The position numbers were made by a program, and so were the translations under genes. Under the pieces are notes generated by a model that was not told the origin of the DNA, ran no database searches, and saw only the letters and a list, made by a program, of their open reading frames with translations. Of a stretch of DNA of 64,000 bases, positions 1-9,051 are shown in pieces. The stretch comes from Asticcacaulis sp. AND118 (GTDB lineage Bacteria > Pseudomonadota > Alphaproteobacteria > Caulobacterales > Caulobacteraceae), in assembly GCF_020535245.1 (NCBI RefSeq), contig NZ_CP084910.1:1216501-1280500 (forward strand). Direction: 5' to 3'. Position 1 is the first letter of the stretch. The number at the start of each line of letters is the position of its first letter.

Positions 1-2180
1 GTCATCACCTTGGCGGCCGAGAAGCGCGCCAGCAGTTCCGGCGTCAGCTCGAACACGACGTTCGCCGAGGGCAGGAGGTCGTGATATTCGCGTTCGACCT
101 CGTTACGCACGCCGCGCGTCGGGTACTGAGACCCGGCGGGCGCTGTGGCCGCGATGTAGCCGACGGCGAACTGTTTGGTGTAGACCGAACGCACGCCGAT
201 ATCGCCGCGCACCGGAACCGGCAGCCAGGTGTCCGAGTTGAATTCGGCCATGATGTAGCTCGACTTGACCGTTTCGCGGATCTGCGACCTGGCCGCGCCG
301 CATTCGACGCCGCAGTACTGGAACGAGTCGAACTTAAACGCTTCGCGCCACTTGGCCGAGTCGATGGCGACCCAGCTCGACGGCGCGCCGTGGCCCCACA
401 GATCGTCGACGCCCGTGATCTGCTTGGTCAGGCTGGCCAGAGTCACGCCGGTCGGAAGCGCGGTGACGGCGACCTGGCTGGGGATCAGGCTGAGGATATG
501 GGAGTTGAAGTCATTCTCGCGGTATTGCACGCCGAACTTCACGGTGATTTCCGGCGTCACGTCGTACTTGCCGTCCAGATTGACCGTGGTGATGTCGGTG
601 GAGTTCCACTGCGGCTTGCCCTGCACCGAGAAACCGCCCAGCACCGTGCCGTCGGCCTGACCCGGCGCGTAGGTGAAGTTGGCCGGATTGGAGACGTCGA
701 AGCCGAAATTGATGACCGGTGTCGTGTCGCCGCCGCGATAGTCGATCGAGAAATTGTCGACATCGATGGCGTCGATGAAGGTTTGCAGGCGCATCGGACC
801 TTCCCAGTTCGAGGTCGACTTGCCCACGAAACCGGTGACTTCGAAGCGGTCGTTGACGCGGTGACGCGCGTTCAGGTTCACCTGCGTGAACTCGGAGGTA
901 AAGACGTCGACCAGACCTTCAGAGCGCACGTCCATGCCGTCGAACAGCCCGTAAAGCAGCGAGCCGTTGGATTTGAACTGCATGTCCTTGACCGAGGTCA
1001 TCGGCTGACCGTTATTGCCGACGTTACGCGCCAGCGACAGGCCGGCGATGTAGTTGTCGCGGCGTTCGACGTCGTACTTTGAATACAGAACGTCCAGCGA
1101 GACGTCGGTATCGGCGTCGGGACGCCACTGGAAGGTCAGGCTGCCGCCCAGACGCTCGGTGTCCTGTTCCGAATTGACGTAGCGCGGGATGCGCGGCAGG
1201 AAGGCGCCCGAACCCGGCGTGTTCGGCAGGTCGGCGCGGCGCAGATTGGCGACCGCATTATAGGCGGCCAGCGTCGAGGTGCGCGGATTGTTGGTCGAGC
1301 AGTTGGCCGCCGTTGCCCCCTTTGCGGCCTGATCGGTGGGCGACGGGCTGGTGGTCGCGTAACCGATCGGCGTACAGAAGGGGTGCACGGTGCCGCCGAC
1401 ATTCAGGCCATTGGTATTGGCCGACAGGATGTCCACCGCCGAATAACCGACTTCGCGCGTGTGCTTTTCCTGATAGGTCAGGGTGCCGAGGATGCCGAAA
1501 GTGCCGTCGCCGAACTTCTTGGAGGCCAGAAGCGTCAGGCGCGGATCGGTCTTTTTGGCCAGTTCGTTATAGGTGCCCTTGGCCGAGAAGCTGAACACTT
1601 CCGACTTGCTGTAATCGAAGGGCTTGGGGGCGCGCAGATCGACCGTGGCGCCCAGTGAGCCTTCCTCGACGTCCGCCGAGGCAGTCTTGCGCGCGGCCAG
1701 CGACGAGAAGATTTCCGACGGGAAGATGTTGAAGTCGAAGCTGCGGCCGTTGTTGCCCGCGCCGTAGATGTCGGCCGAGCCGGACTGGGCCGCCCCTTCC
1801 ATGCCGTTCAGGCGCACGCGCGTATATTGCGGCCCAAGGCCCCGCACCGAGATGTTGCGGCCTTCACCGCCGTCGCCGCGCGACAGGGTGACGCCGGGGA
1901 TGCGCTGCATCGATTCGGCGAGGTTGGAGTCGGGGAACTTGCCCACGTCTTCGGCCAGAATCGAGTCGATCGTGGCGGCGCTGTTCTTCTTGACGTTCAG
2001 CGCGCTTTTGAGCGAGCTGCGGAAACCCGTCACGGTGACGGTTTCGATTTCGTCCTGCGCCGCCGGAGCGGGTGCAGCGTCCTGCGCAAAAGCCGGCGCG
2101 GCCACCAGCAGCGTCGCGGCGATGAGCGCAGACGTGCGCAAGAGAGCCGCCTTGTGAGGCGACGGAATGGAGGGATGCAT
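1..2180 (-). CDS. TonB-dependent receptor (partial, 3' end outside window)
   Basis: Outer-membrane active-transport receptor of the large Caulobacter/Xanthomonas-type TonB-dependent family; the substrate is not readable. The visible 726 codons begin with a signal peptide ending ...AAPAFAQ, a TonB-box-like ETVTVTGFR and a plug domain with DSNLAESMQRIPGV and ISVRGLGPQYTRVRLNG. A long beta-barrel-like region follows up to the window edge (ARFSAAKVM). The frame is open throughout. The start at 2180 is chosen because GAGGA lies 7 bases upstream and a good signal peptide follows directly. The remaining C-terminus lies left of the window. Divergent from the OPT transporter gene across a 358-bp gap. 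Family assignment is secure. Confidence 0.93.
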   Translation of the reverse strand, partial: MHPSIPSPHKAALLRTSALIAATLLVAAPAFAQDAAPAPAAQDEIETVTVTGFRSSLKSALNVKKNSAATIDSILAEDVGKFPDSNLAESMQRIPGVTLSRGDGGEGRNISVRGLGPQYTRVRLNGMEGAAQSGSADIYGAGNNGRSFDFNIFPSEIFSSLAARKTASADVEEGSLGATVDLRAPKPFDYSKSEVFSFSAKGTYNELAKKTDPRLTLLASKKFGDGTFGILGTLTYQEKHTREVGYSAVDILSANTNGLNVGGTVHPFCTPIGYATTSPSPTDQAAKGATAANCSTNNPRTSTLAAYNAVANLRRADLPNTPGSGAFLPRIPRYVNSEQDTERLGGSLTFQWRPDADTDVSLDVLYSKYDVERRDNYIAGLSLARNVGNNGQPMTSVKDMQFKSNGSLLYGLFDGMDVRSEGLVDVFTSEFTQVNLNARHRVNDRFEVTGFVGKSTSNWEGPMRLQTFIDAIDVDNFSIDYRGGDTTPVINFGFDVSNPANFTYAPGQADGTVLGGFSVQGKPQWNSTDITTVNLDGKYDVTPEITVKFGVQYRENDFNSHILSLIPSQVAVTALPTGVTLASLTKQITGVDDLWGHGAPSSWVAIDSAKWREAFKFDSFQYCGVECGAARSQIRETVKSSYIMAEFNSDTWLPVPVRGDIGVRSVYTKQFAVGYIAATAPAGSQYPTRGVRNEVEREYHDLLPSANVVFELTPELLARFSAAKVM

Positions 2181-2538
2181 TTGTTTTCCTCTTTACTAAA
2201 CGTCCCGCCAAAGACGGAGCGTCATCCTGTTTTGTGTCTGAGTTGACCTTCCCGGTCCGACTTTTTATAGGCTCCGCTCATCAGTGATGCGCGAAGCTGG
2301 CCGATTTGGTTCGGCGCGATTCAAGATTACGATGTTTTTATATGTCCGCAATGTCAAAAAGTACGACTAATGACCCGGAATGATCACAATTCAGGTGATT
2401 TGCGGTCCCTTTGTGATCGAACCTGATCAATTGCGACGTTTCTGCAACAGAGGCGCAAAGCACAAGAATAAGAAATCGGTTGTCAGACGCAGGCAGTTGC
2501 GCAAGATACGGTCTTTGCGTCCTGCTTCCGGAGTGCCT
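2181..2538. other. Divergent intergenic region, TonB receptor / OPT transporter
   Basis: This 358-bp gap must hold the two divergent promoters. It is AT-richer than its neighbours around 2320-2360. Near 2411-2430 there is an imperfect dyad TTGTGATC...GATCAATTG that could bind a regulator (inference only). An upstream ATG at 2380 is in frame with the OPT gene, but the extra 53 residues are basic and unlike an OPT N-terminus, so the gap is treated as non-coding. Confidence 0.4.
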
Positions 2539-4521
2539 ATGTCGCCCAAGCCCCAAACTGAAATTACCCTGCGGGGTATACTGCTCGGCATCGTCATCAC
2601 GCTGATCTTCACGGCGGCGCAGGTCTATCTGGGGTTACAGGTCGGCCTGACCTTCGCCACCTCGATACCGGCCGCGGTCATTTCGATGGCGTTGCTGAGC
2701 GCCTTCAAGTCGGCGACGATTCAGGAAAACAACATCGTTCAGACCATTGCGTCAGCGGCGGGGACGCTGGCCTCGGTCATCTTCGTCCTGCCCGGCCTGA
2801 TCATCATCGGCTGGTGGCGCGACGTACCTTTCTTCATCACCTTCGCGGCCTGCGCCATCGGCGGCATTCTGGGGGTGATGTACACCATCCCGCTGCGCCG
2901 GGCGCTGGTGTCCAACTCGCCGCTGCCCTATCCGGAAGGCGTCGCCGCCGCCGAAGTGCTCAAGGTCGGGACCAATACCCGCGAAGGCGCTCAGGAAGGC
3001 AAGGCGGGCCTGATGGCGGTCGTTCTGGGCAGCCTCGCCTCAGCTGCCTATTCGGCGCTGGCGGCGGCCAAGGCGCTGGCCGGTGAACTGGCGGCCTTTT
3101 TCAAGATCAATGTCGGCGGCAAGGTCGGGGCCACCGGTATCGCCGGTGAAAGCTCGCTGGCCCTGATCGGCGCGGGTCACCTGATGGGGATTACGGTTGG
3201 CATCGCCATGCTGACCGGGCTCGGCATCGCTTGGGGCATCGCCGTGCCCATCCTGACCTCGCTGACGCCGATGCCGGACGCCAGCGCCGCGGATCATGCC
3301 GGGGCCATCTGGTCGACCCAGGTGCGTTATCTGGGGGCCGGGGCCATCGGGGCGGCGGCTATCTGGACCATCGGCAAGCTGCTGGGGCCTGTGTGGTCGG
3401 GCCTGATGTCGGCGCTGGAAGCCAACCGTCGCCGCAAGTCGGGCGGCGGCGACCTGCCGCGCGAGGAGCAGGATCTGCCCATCGCTCTGGTTGGGTTGAT
3501 CTCGATCCTGCTGCTGGTGCCGGCGGGTTTCCTGATGGCGGCCTTCCTCGATGGCACAGCCATCGCCAGCCTGAGCCTGCCTCTGGTGGCGCTGGGCGTG
3601 CTCTATCTTGCCATTGCCGGCCTGCTGGCGGCGGCCGTGTGCGGCTATATGGCCGGCCTGATCGGTTCGTCCAATTCGCCGGTGTCGGGCGTCGGCATCC
3701 TCAGCGTGCTGGGCGCGGCCCTCTTGATCGGTGCGGTCGGCCACAGCGTCACCGGCCCGGACGCGGCGCAGGCCCTGACGGCCTTTGCCCTGTTCGCGAC
3801 CACCTTCGTTCTGGCCGTGGCCGTCGTCGGCAATGACAACCTGCAGGACCTCAAGACCGGGCAACTGGTCGGCGCGACGCCGTGGAAACAGCAGGTGGCG
3901 CTGGTGATCGGCGTCATCGCCGGCGCCGTGGTCATTCCGCTGGTGCTCAACCTGCTCAACAACGCCTTCGGCTTCGCGGGCGATCCCAACTATCGCGGCA
4001 TCACGGGCGAGCCGCTGGGCGCGCCGCAGGCCACTCTGATCTCGACCCTGGCCAAGGGCGCCATCGGCGGCAGCCTGCCGTGGAACCTGCTGGGGGCCGG
4101 TGCGCTGATCGGCGCGGGTCTGGTGGCCTTCGACATGATTCTGCGCAAGGTGTCGAACGACAGATACAGCCTGCCGCCGCTGGGCGTCGGGCTGGCCATC
4201 TACCTGCCGTCGGCTGTCACCGCTCCGGTGGTGGTCGGCGCGTTCGGCGGCTGGTTGTTCGAAAAACTGGTCAGCGGCAAGCCGTGGGCCGAACCCGCCT
4301 CGCGTCTGGGCGTGCTGATCGCTTCGGGCTTCATTGTCGGCGAAAGCCTGTTCAAGGTCGTGCTGGCGGGGGTCATCACCTTCACCGGCTCGAAAGCGCC
4401 GCTGGCCGTTCTGCCTATCCCCTATGGCGAAGAGACGGCGATGATCGTTGCGCTGGTGCTGGCCGTATCGGGCGTGGTCGGGCTCTATCGCTGGTGCGCG
4501 GGCGCGGCGAAGCGGATCTAG
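2539..4521 (+). CDS. OPT-family oligopeptide transporter
   Basis: Inner-membrane transporter of the OPT superfamily, which imports small peptides or metal-chelate compounds by proton coupling (family knowledge; substrate not deducible). The 660-residue product is almost entirely hydrophobic helices. It starts with EITLRGILLGIVITLIF and carries the family block NSPLPYPEGVAAAEVLK near residue 125 and SSNSPVSGVGILS near residue 377. The length is normal for bacterial members. The start at 2539 is preferred over the ATG at 2380 because GGAG lies 5 bases upstream and the preceding stretch is not membrane-like. Followed by a hairpin and then ridA. Confidence 0.9.
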   Translation: MSPKPQTEITLRGILLGIVITLIFTAAQVYLGLQVGLTFATSIPAAVISMALLSAFKSATIQENNIVQTIASAAGTLASVIFVLPGLIIIGWWRDVPFFITFAACAIGGILGVMYTIPLRRALVSNSPLPYPEGVAAAEVLKVGTNTREGAQEGKAGLMAVVLGSLASAAYSALAAAKALAGELAAFFKINVGGKVGATGIAGESSLALIGAGHLMGITVGIAMLTGLGIAWGIAVPILTSLTPMPDASAADHAGAIWSTQVRYLGAGAIGAAAIWTIGKLLGPVWSGLMSALEANRRRKSGGGDLPREEQDLPIALVGLISILLLVPAGFLMAAFLDGTAIASLSLPLVALGVLYLAIAGLLAAAVCGYMAGLIGSSNSPVSGVGILSVLGAALLIGAVGHSVTGPDAAQALTAFALFATTFVLAVAVVGNDNLQDLKTGQLVGATPWKQQVALVIGVIAGAVVIPLVLNLLNNAFGFAGDPNYRGITGEPLGAPQATLISTLAKGAIGGSLPWNLLGAGALIGAGLVAFDMILRKVSNDRYSLPPLGVGLAIYLPSAVTAPVVVGAFGGWLFEKLVSGKPWAEPASRLGVLIASGFIVGESLFKVVLAGVITFTGSKAPLAVLPIPYGEETAMIVALVLAVSGVVGLYRWCAGAAKRI

Positions 4522-4535
4522 CCTCAAGTAAAAGA

Positions 4536-4568
4536 GCCGTGCGGGCGCATCAAAAGCGCGTGCACGGC
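4536..4568 (+). terminator. Hairpin after the OPT gene
   Basis: GCCGTGC (4536-4542) pairs with GCACGGC (4562-4568), with a further inner GCGC pairing. It starts 15 bases after the OPT stop codon. Only a short pyrimidine tract follows, so intrinsic termination may be weak. Confidence 0.4.
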
Positions 4569-4627
4569 CCTTGCCACAGGGGGGCAGGCTGGGCCAAAAT
4601 CTCCTCAACATTTCAGGAGTATAGTCT

Positions 4628-5047
4628 ATGAGCCTGCCGGATATTCCCGTAAAGCCCATCCATGCCGATGGCGTAACCTATTACATGCACCCGCATCCGC
4701 GGTCGCCCTTTTCCGAGGCGGTTCAGGTCGGTGGCGTCCTTTACCTGTCGGCCATGATCGGCCTCGATGGGCAGGGGCGTCTGGTCGACGGTTTCGAGCC
4801 GCAGGTGCGCCAGATCATGGCCAATTCGCAGGCCATACTGCGGCGTTACGGGCTGGGGCTGGAGCACGTCTTCAAAACGACCGTGATGATGAAGGACATG
4901 GCCAACTGGAGCGCCTTCAACCGCCTGTACAAGCCATATTTTCACCCGACGCGCCTGCCGGTGCGCACGGCCTTCGGGGTCAGCGATCTGGCCTGTGGCG
5001 CAGAGGTTGAACTGGAGTTTCAGGCCTTTGTGCCGCACGGCGGATAA
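4628..5047 (+). CDS. RidA/YjgF-family protein
   Basis: Small trimeric enamine/imine deaminase family that hydrolyses reactive 2-aminoacrylate-type intermediates from PLP enzymes (family knowledge). The 139-residue product contains the typical VGGVLYLSAMIGLD segment and a C-terminal LPVRTAFGVSDLACGAEVEL. The conserved Arg and the Glu of VELEF match the RidA active-site pattern. AGGAG stands upstream of the ATG. It is convergent with the TonB receptor at 5381-7606. A second, clearly different RidA gene lies at 41292-41762. Family is sure; the exact substrate is unknown. Confidence 0.88.
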   Translation: MSLPDIPVKPIHADGVTYYMHPHPRSPFSEAVQVGGVLYLSAMIGLDGQGRLVDGFEPQVRQIMANSQAILRRYGLGLEHVFKTTVMMKDMANWSAFNRLYKPYFHPTRLPVRTAFGVSDLACGAEVELEFQAFVPHGG

Positions 5048-5072
5048 GGTTTTGGGGGAGGCTTAGGATTCC

Positions 5073-5224
5073 CCACAGATGGCCACAGATGTTCCTTATC
5101 AGTGGCGACGCGCGAGAAAAGGGTTTGAACGACGCGCCAGAGGTGCGTCCCTGATCGTCAATTCACACACGGTTTAGACAGCAAATGGCGCGGACTATCT
5201 GTGTTCATCTGTGGCCATCTGTGG
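5073..5224. repeat. Family A inverted-repeat element, copy 1
   Basis: Left arm CCACAGATGGCCACAGATG (5073-5091) is an exact inverted repeat of 5206-5224. The arms consist of near-tandem CCACAGATG units, and the right arm extends inward with a third unit. The 114-bp interior is unlike the interior of copy 2 at 24168-24368. It lies between two convergent genes. Confidence 0.8.
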
Positions 5225-5232
5225 AAAACTAA

Positions 5233-5260
5233 AAAAGGCCGGCGCGAACGCCGGCCTTTT
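5233..5260. terminator. Bidirectional intrinsic terminator, ridA / TonB receptor
   Basis: Perfect 12-bp stem: AAAAGGCCGGCG (5233-5244), loop CGAA, CGCCGGCCTTTT (5249-5260). A-tract and T-tract flanks make it usable from both strands between convergent genes. Confidence 0.85.
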
Positions 5261-5283
5261 CCATTTAAGCGTCAAATGCTTAA

Positions 5284-5318
5284 AGCGAGATGATTTATAG
5301 TGGAAACATCATCTCGCT
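5284..5318. repeat. Palindromic repeat unit AGCGAGATGAT
   Basis: AGCGAGATGAT (5284-5294) is an exact inverted repeat of ATCATCTCGCT (5308-5318). The form resembles intergenic palindromes I recall from other alphaproteobacteria. It sits next to a family D element, as if the two form a composite. Confidence 0.6.
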
Positions 5319-5336
5319 CTAAGTTTTTGAGTGGTC

Positions 5337-5379
5337 GCGCAATTTTTCCGAAAAGTTGTGCCACTTTATCGGATTGCGC
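5337..5379. repeat. Family D palindrome, copy 1
   Basis: GCGCAAT...CCG opposite CGGATTGCGC, enclosing a TGTGCCAC-type centre. It is a diverged relative of the elements at 45624-45667 and 53309-53352. It ends 1 base from the stop codon of the TonB receptor gene on the minus strand. Confidence 0.6.
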
Positions 5380-5380
5380 T

Positions 5381-7606
5381 CTAGAACGACTTCTTGATCC
5401 CGATGCCGAAGGTGCGCGGTTCGGACACCATGACGGTCAGGTTATTGAAGTCGATGCCGCTTTCCGAGACGATTTCGTCGCCGAGATTGCGCACATAGGC
5501 GGCAATTTCCATGCCGTCCTTGGTCACGTAGCCGCCGCGCAGGCCGGTCTGCACAAAGGCCTTGCCGGTAAACTCGGTCGCTTCATAGAGGAAGAAGTTG
5601 ATTTCCGAGCGATAGGCCACGTCGCCATAGACGAAGAACTTCGCCCCCGACGGCTGCGGCCAGACGTACTGGGCGGTGACATTGGCCACCCATTCCGGGG
5701 CCTGGGGCAGGGGGTTGCCGTCGATATAGGCGTAGCGCGTGCCGCCCGACACATAGGTGCGGTCCAGCGGGGTGCACAGGCCCGAACCGCAGGTGGCCAC
5801 GGCGGTGACCGCATCCTGAATTTCGGTGTGGTTGTAGCTGGCGCTGGCGGTCAGCATCAGATTATCGGTCGGTCGGACCGAGACATCGGTTTCCAGACCG
5901 TAACCCACGGCTTCCTCGGCATTGATCAGCTTGGCCGTATTGACCGCGCCGCCGACGGCGGTGATCTGAAGGTCCTTGGTCTTGAAGTAGTAGGCGCCGA
6001 TGTCGAAGCGCACCTTGCGATCGAAGGCGACACCCTTGAAGCCGGTTTCGCCCGAGGTCGTCGTCTGTTCGCCGGCGGTGGTCGGCGCGCCGCCGAAATT
6101 GACGCGGTCCTGAATCGCCGGGGCGAGATAGCCGGTGGCGAGGCGCGCGTACCAGTTCAGGTTCGGCGTGATGACATAGGTGGCGCTGATGTCGCCGGAG
6201 ACGTTGTCACCGTCGACCTTGGTCGAGACGGGCAGGGTGACGCCGGGGAAGACGGCGCGGCCCCAGACCAGATCCTTCTTTTTGTCCGAAGTGTAGCGCA
6301 GGCCGGCGCGCAGGGTCAGGGCGTCGGTGGCCTTATATTCCGCCGAACCGAAGACGGCGAAGCTGGAGCCGTAGTTCTTGTGTCGGACGTCGCCATTATT
6401 GATATAGTCGAGTTCGTTATACTTCAGGGTCTGGTCGAAATAGTAGAGGCCGACCTGACCGCGCCATTGACCGAACTGCTCGGTCTCGAAACGCAGTTCC
6501 TGCGACCATTCTTCCGGCGTGGTGGTGCCGCCGGTGCCGACGGGGAAGAAGGTGCCGTAGAGGGTCGGCGCGACGATGGTCGAGACGCCGCCGTCGATAT
6601 CGCCGGAGCTTTCGGTCTCCGCCCATTCGTAGGCGGTGATCGAGTGCAGGGTGCCGAGGCCTTCGAAGGTGTAGCTGAGCTTCAGATTGGCACCGCGCGC
6701 CTTGAGTTTCTGGCTGATGATCGGGCCGTCCAGCATGACTTTTTCGATGTCGAAGCCGTCGTTGAACTCATTGGTGCCCGGCTTGATGGCGCTGGCGCGG
6801 AAGAGGCGCGGCGTGCCGTCGAGATAGCGGGCATGGGCGCTGATCAGGGCTTCGAGCTTGTTGCCCTTGTACAGGAGCTGGCCGCGCACCGCGCGGTCTT
6901 CGTAGCCTTCCAGCTTTTCGCCGTCATAGAGGTTTTCGACCCAGTCGTTGCGGCGCTGAATAATACCCGACAGACGGCCCGACCAGTTGCCGCCCAGCGC
7001 GCCGGTGACGGCCCCTTCGGCGTTCACGGTGCCCAGATTGCCGGCGGCGACGCTGTAATAGCCGCCGAAGACCTCCGAGGGTTTGGCCGACGACAGCTTG
7101 ACCACGCCCGACGGCGTGTTGCGGCCGAACAGCGTGCCTTGCGGGCCGCGCAGGACTTCGACATTGGCCAGGTCGAAGATCGGGAAGGACTTCAGCATCG
7201 GGTTTTCCAGCGCCACATCGTCATAGACGACCGAAACGGGCTGGGCGGCATTGGGATCGAAGTCCGTATTGCCGAGGCCGCGGATATAGAAGCGCGGGAA
7301 GGTGCGGCCAAAGGACGATTCGACGTTCAGCGACGGCGTGCGCGAGGCCAGGACGCGGATGTCGAGGCCGGAAGAATTGATGACGTCGAGCTTGGTGCCC
7401 GACAGGGAAGTGACGGCGACGGGCACGTCCATCGCCTTTTCGAGACGGCGGGAGGCGGTGACGACGACTTCGGTGACAGCGGTATTTTCTACCGCAGGGG
7501 CATCGGCGGCCTGAGCCGTACCGGCCAGGGCGCAGAGTGCAAGAAGAGAGACGCCACCCAGGTGGGCGGCTAGATGGCGCGGTGCGCGCGATTTAGATTG
7601 GTGCAT
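5381..7606 (-). CDS. TonB-dependent receptor
   Basis: Complete 741-residue outer-membrane receptor. It has a signal peptide ending GTAQA, a TonB-box region VTEVVVTASRR, a plug with RFYIRGLGNTDFDPN and NVEVLRGPQGTLFGRNTPSG, then a barrel that ends in IGIKKSF with the terminal Phe expected for outer-membrane insertion. The plug style is that of the FecA/CirA-like receptors common in Caulobacterales and sphingomonads; the ligand is unknown. GAGGA precedes the ATG. Codon use is normal for the window. Convergent with ridA; a family D palindrome and a shared terminator lie immediately downstream. Confidence 0.94.
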   Translation of the reverse strand: MHQSKSRAPRHLAAHLGGVSLLALCALAGTAQAADAPAVENTAVTEVVVTASRRLEKAMDVPVAVTSLSGTKLDVINSSGLDIRVLASRTPSLNVESSFGRTFPRFYIRGLGNTDFDPNAAQPVSVVYDDVALENPMLKSFPIFDLANVEVLRGPQGTLFGRNTPSGVVKLSSAKPSEVFGGYYSVAAGNLGTVNAEGAVTGALGGNWSGRLSGIIQRRNDWVENLYDGEKLEGYEDRAVRGQLLYKGNKLEALISAHARYLDGTPRLFRASAIKPGTNEFNDGFDIEKVMLDGPIISQKLKARGANLKLSYTFEGLGTLHSITAYEWAETESSGDIDGGVSTIVAPTLYGTFFPVGTGGTTTPEEWSQELRFETEQFGQWRGQVGLYYFDQTLKYNELDYINNGDVRHKNYGSSFAVFGSAEYKATDALTLRAGLRYTSDKKKDLVWGRAVFPGVTLPVSTKVDGDNVSGDISATYVITPNLNWYARLATGYLAPAIQDRVNFGGAPTTAGEQTTTSGETGFKGVAFDRKVRFDIGAYYFKTKDLQITAVGGAVNTAKLINAEEAVGYGLETDVSVRPTDNLMLTASASYNHTEIQDAVTAVATCGSGLCTPLDRTYVSGGTRYAYIDGNPLPQAPEWVANVTAQYVWPQPSGAKFFVYGDVAYRSEINFFLYEATEFTGKAFVQTGLRGGYVTKDGMEIAAYVRNLGDEIVSESGIDFNNLTVMVSEPRTFGIGIKKSF

Positions 7607-7882
7607 GACGGTCCTCGGAGCAAATTATATTGCCCCCTCCGTCGCGCTTCGTTCCCTGTCGCCCGATGTGCCCCCGGAGTCGATCTGCATCAAACGCTAA
7701 CACAGCATGTCGCTTTTGCAACGGACCCGTGACGCTTGCGTAACATTGATCGAGACTATGGCTTTTTCGCCATGCCGTAACGTCAACTTTTCGTTAGCCG
7801 CTTTCATATCGGTCTCCGCCGACCGGGCATCGAAACCTTAGTCCGGGCGGGGCATTGTCCCGATCGGAAAGTGAGGTGTAAC

Positions 7883-8323
7883 ATGAAGAAAACGTTCAAG
7901 ATAAGCTGTGTCGCCCTGACGGGCGCGGCGGCTCTGGCCCTGGCCATGCCCGCGGCGGCCCAAAGCTACGACGGCTGGTGCTATCAGAAGGGCTCCTCGG
8001 CCCGCACCAAGGGCACGGTGATCGGCGCGGCCGCCGGCGGCGTGCTGGGCAACGTCGTGGCGGGCAAGGGCAACAAGACCGAAGGGACGATTCTCGGTGC
8101 CGTGGTCGGCGGCGTGATCGGCAATCAGGTCGCCAAGAAGAACAAGGAAAAGGAAACGGCGTCGGCCAACTGCCTGAACAGCCGTTATTACATCTACGAT
8201 CGCGGCTATTACGAGCCCCCGTCGCCGCCCGACGGTTACCGCGTGGCCTATTTCAGCGATCGGCCCTATTACAGCTCTTACTGGGTCAAGCGCGACGGCG
8301 AAGACCAGCGCTATCGCCGCTAA
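7883..8323 (+). CDS. Glycine-zipper 2TM-domain envelope protein
   Basis: 146-residue exported protein. The signal peptide ends AMPAAAQ. Residues about 35-85 form a glycine zipper in two GxxxG-rich hydrophobic stretches (GTVIGAAAGGVLGNVVAGKG and GTILGAVVGGVIGNQVAKK). The C-terminus is rich in Tyr, Pro and Arg. Such Rick_17kDa/glycine-zipper domains sit in or near membranes; the cellular role is unknown. The ATG at 7883 is chosen over the in-frame GTG at 7871 because GAGG is spaced 6 bases from it. The next gene is a clear tandem duplicate, and a third relative is at 58917-59339. Confidence 0.85.
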   Translation: MKKTFKISCVALTGAAALALAMPAAAQSYDGWCYQKGSSARTKGTVIGAAAGGVLGNVVAGKGNKTEGTILGAVVGGVIGNQVAKKNKEKETASANCLNSRYYIYDRGYYEPPSPPDGYRVAYFSDRPYYSSYWVKRDGEDQRYRR

Positions 8324-8344
8324 AACGACTATCCGTTAAATGAA

Positions 8345-8372
8345 AAACCCGGTGTTTTGCGCCGGGTTTTTT
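8345..8372 (+). terminator. Intrinsic terminator
   Basis: ACCCGGTG (8347-8354) pairs with CGCCGGGT (8360-8367) with one G-U pair, followed by a T-run. It separates the two tandem glycine-zipper genes, so each is probably its own transcription unit. Confidence 0.85.
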
Positions 8373-8522
8373 ACATCCCTATTGTCTTTTGACGCAATTG
8401 GGTCACAGCTCTGTTCGATATTCCGGGAAGTTTTTTGAACAGACCTGAACACCTCCGTTCAGTCCCGGTTCAGGCGGTGGGTGTTAGGTTGGGCTCAACA
8501 CCTCATGCAAAGGAGTTTTTTC

Positions 8523-8972
8523 ATGACCCGTATTTCCGCAAAGATGATCATCGGTGGTCTGGCCGCCTCTCTGGCCCTCGGGATGGCGGCGGCTCCGGCC
8601 TCGGCCCAGCGCTATGACGGCTTCTGCTACCACAAACAACAGAACACCAAGACCAAGGGCACCGTGATCGGCGCTGTGGCCGGTGGCGTGCTCGGCAATG
8701 TGGTCGCTGGTAAGGGTAACAAGACCGAAGGCACCGTGCTGGGCGCGGTGATCGGCGGCGCCATCGGCAATCAGGTCGGCGAAGAAGTGAAGGAAAACAA
8801 GGTCGAGCAGTGCCTGAACAATCAGTATTATGTTTTCGACCGTCGTGAATACGCGCCGCCGGCGGCCCCGAAAGGTTACGCCGTGGCCTATTACAGCCAG
8901 CGCCCGTACTACGACACCTACTACACGCACCGTAACGGTCGTGTTGTGGAATGGCACCCACGCCGCCGCTAA
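8523..8972 (+). CDS. Glycine-zipper 2TM-domain envelope protein (tandem paralogue)
   Basis: 149-residue exported protein closely related to its upstream neighbour. The signal peptide ends APASAQ, then RYDGFCYHK, a glycine zipper (GTVIGAVAGGVLGNVVAGKG, GTVLGAVIGGAIGNQVG), a conserved Cys in QCLNNQYYVFDR, and a Tyr/Arg-rich tail ending WHPRRR. AAGGAG stands 7 bases before the ATG, which overrides longer in-frame starts at 8481. Same unknown envelope role as its paralogue; the pair looks like a recent tandem duplication with diverged tails. Confidence 0.87.
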   Translation: MTRISAKMIIGGLAASLALGMAAAPASAQRYDGFCYHKQQNTKTKGTVIGAVAGGVLGNVVAGKGNKTEGTVLGAVIGGAIGNQVGEEVKENKVEQCLNNQYYVFDRREYAPPAAPKGYAVAYYSQRPYYDTYYTHRNGRVVEWHPRRR

Positions 8973-8996
8973 GGCCCGCAATTAAAGTTGTCTTCC

Positions 8997-9022
8997 AACG
9001 CCCGGTGTTCGCACCGGGCGTT
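8997..9022 (+). terminator. Intrinsic terminator with UUCG loop
   Basis: Perfect 11-bp stem AACGCCCGGTG (8997-9007), loop TTCG, CACCGGGCGTT (9012-9022), just after the second glycine-zipper gene. Confidence 0.8.
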
Positions 9023-9051
9023 CCTGTTTGGCGGCTGGAACAAAAAAAATA

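Noticed and set aside
3040..4659. 539-codon minus-strand ORF
   Set aside because: Gln/Arg/His-rich antisense of the OPT transporter gene.
5300..7573. 757-codon plus-strand ORF
   Set aside because: Antisense of a complete TonB-dependent receptor; composition is typical of a high-GC shadow.
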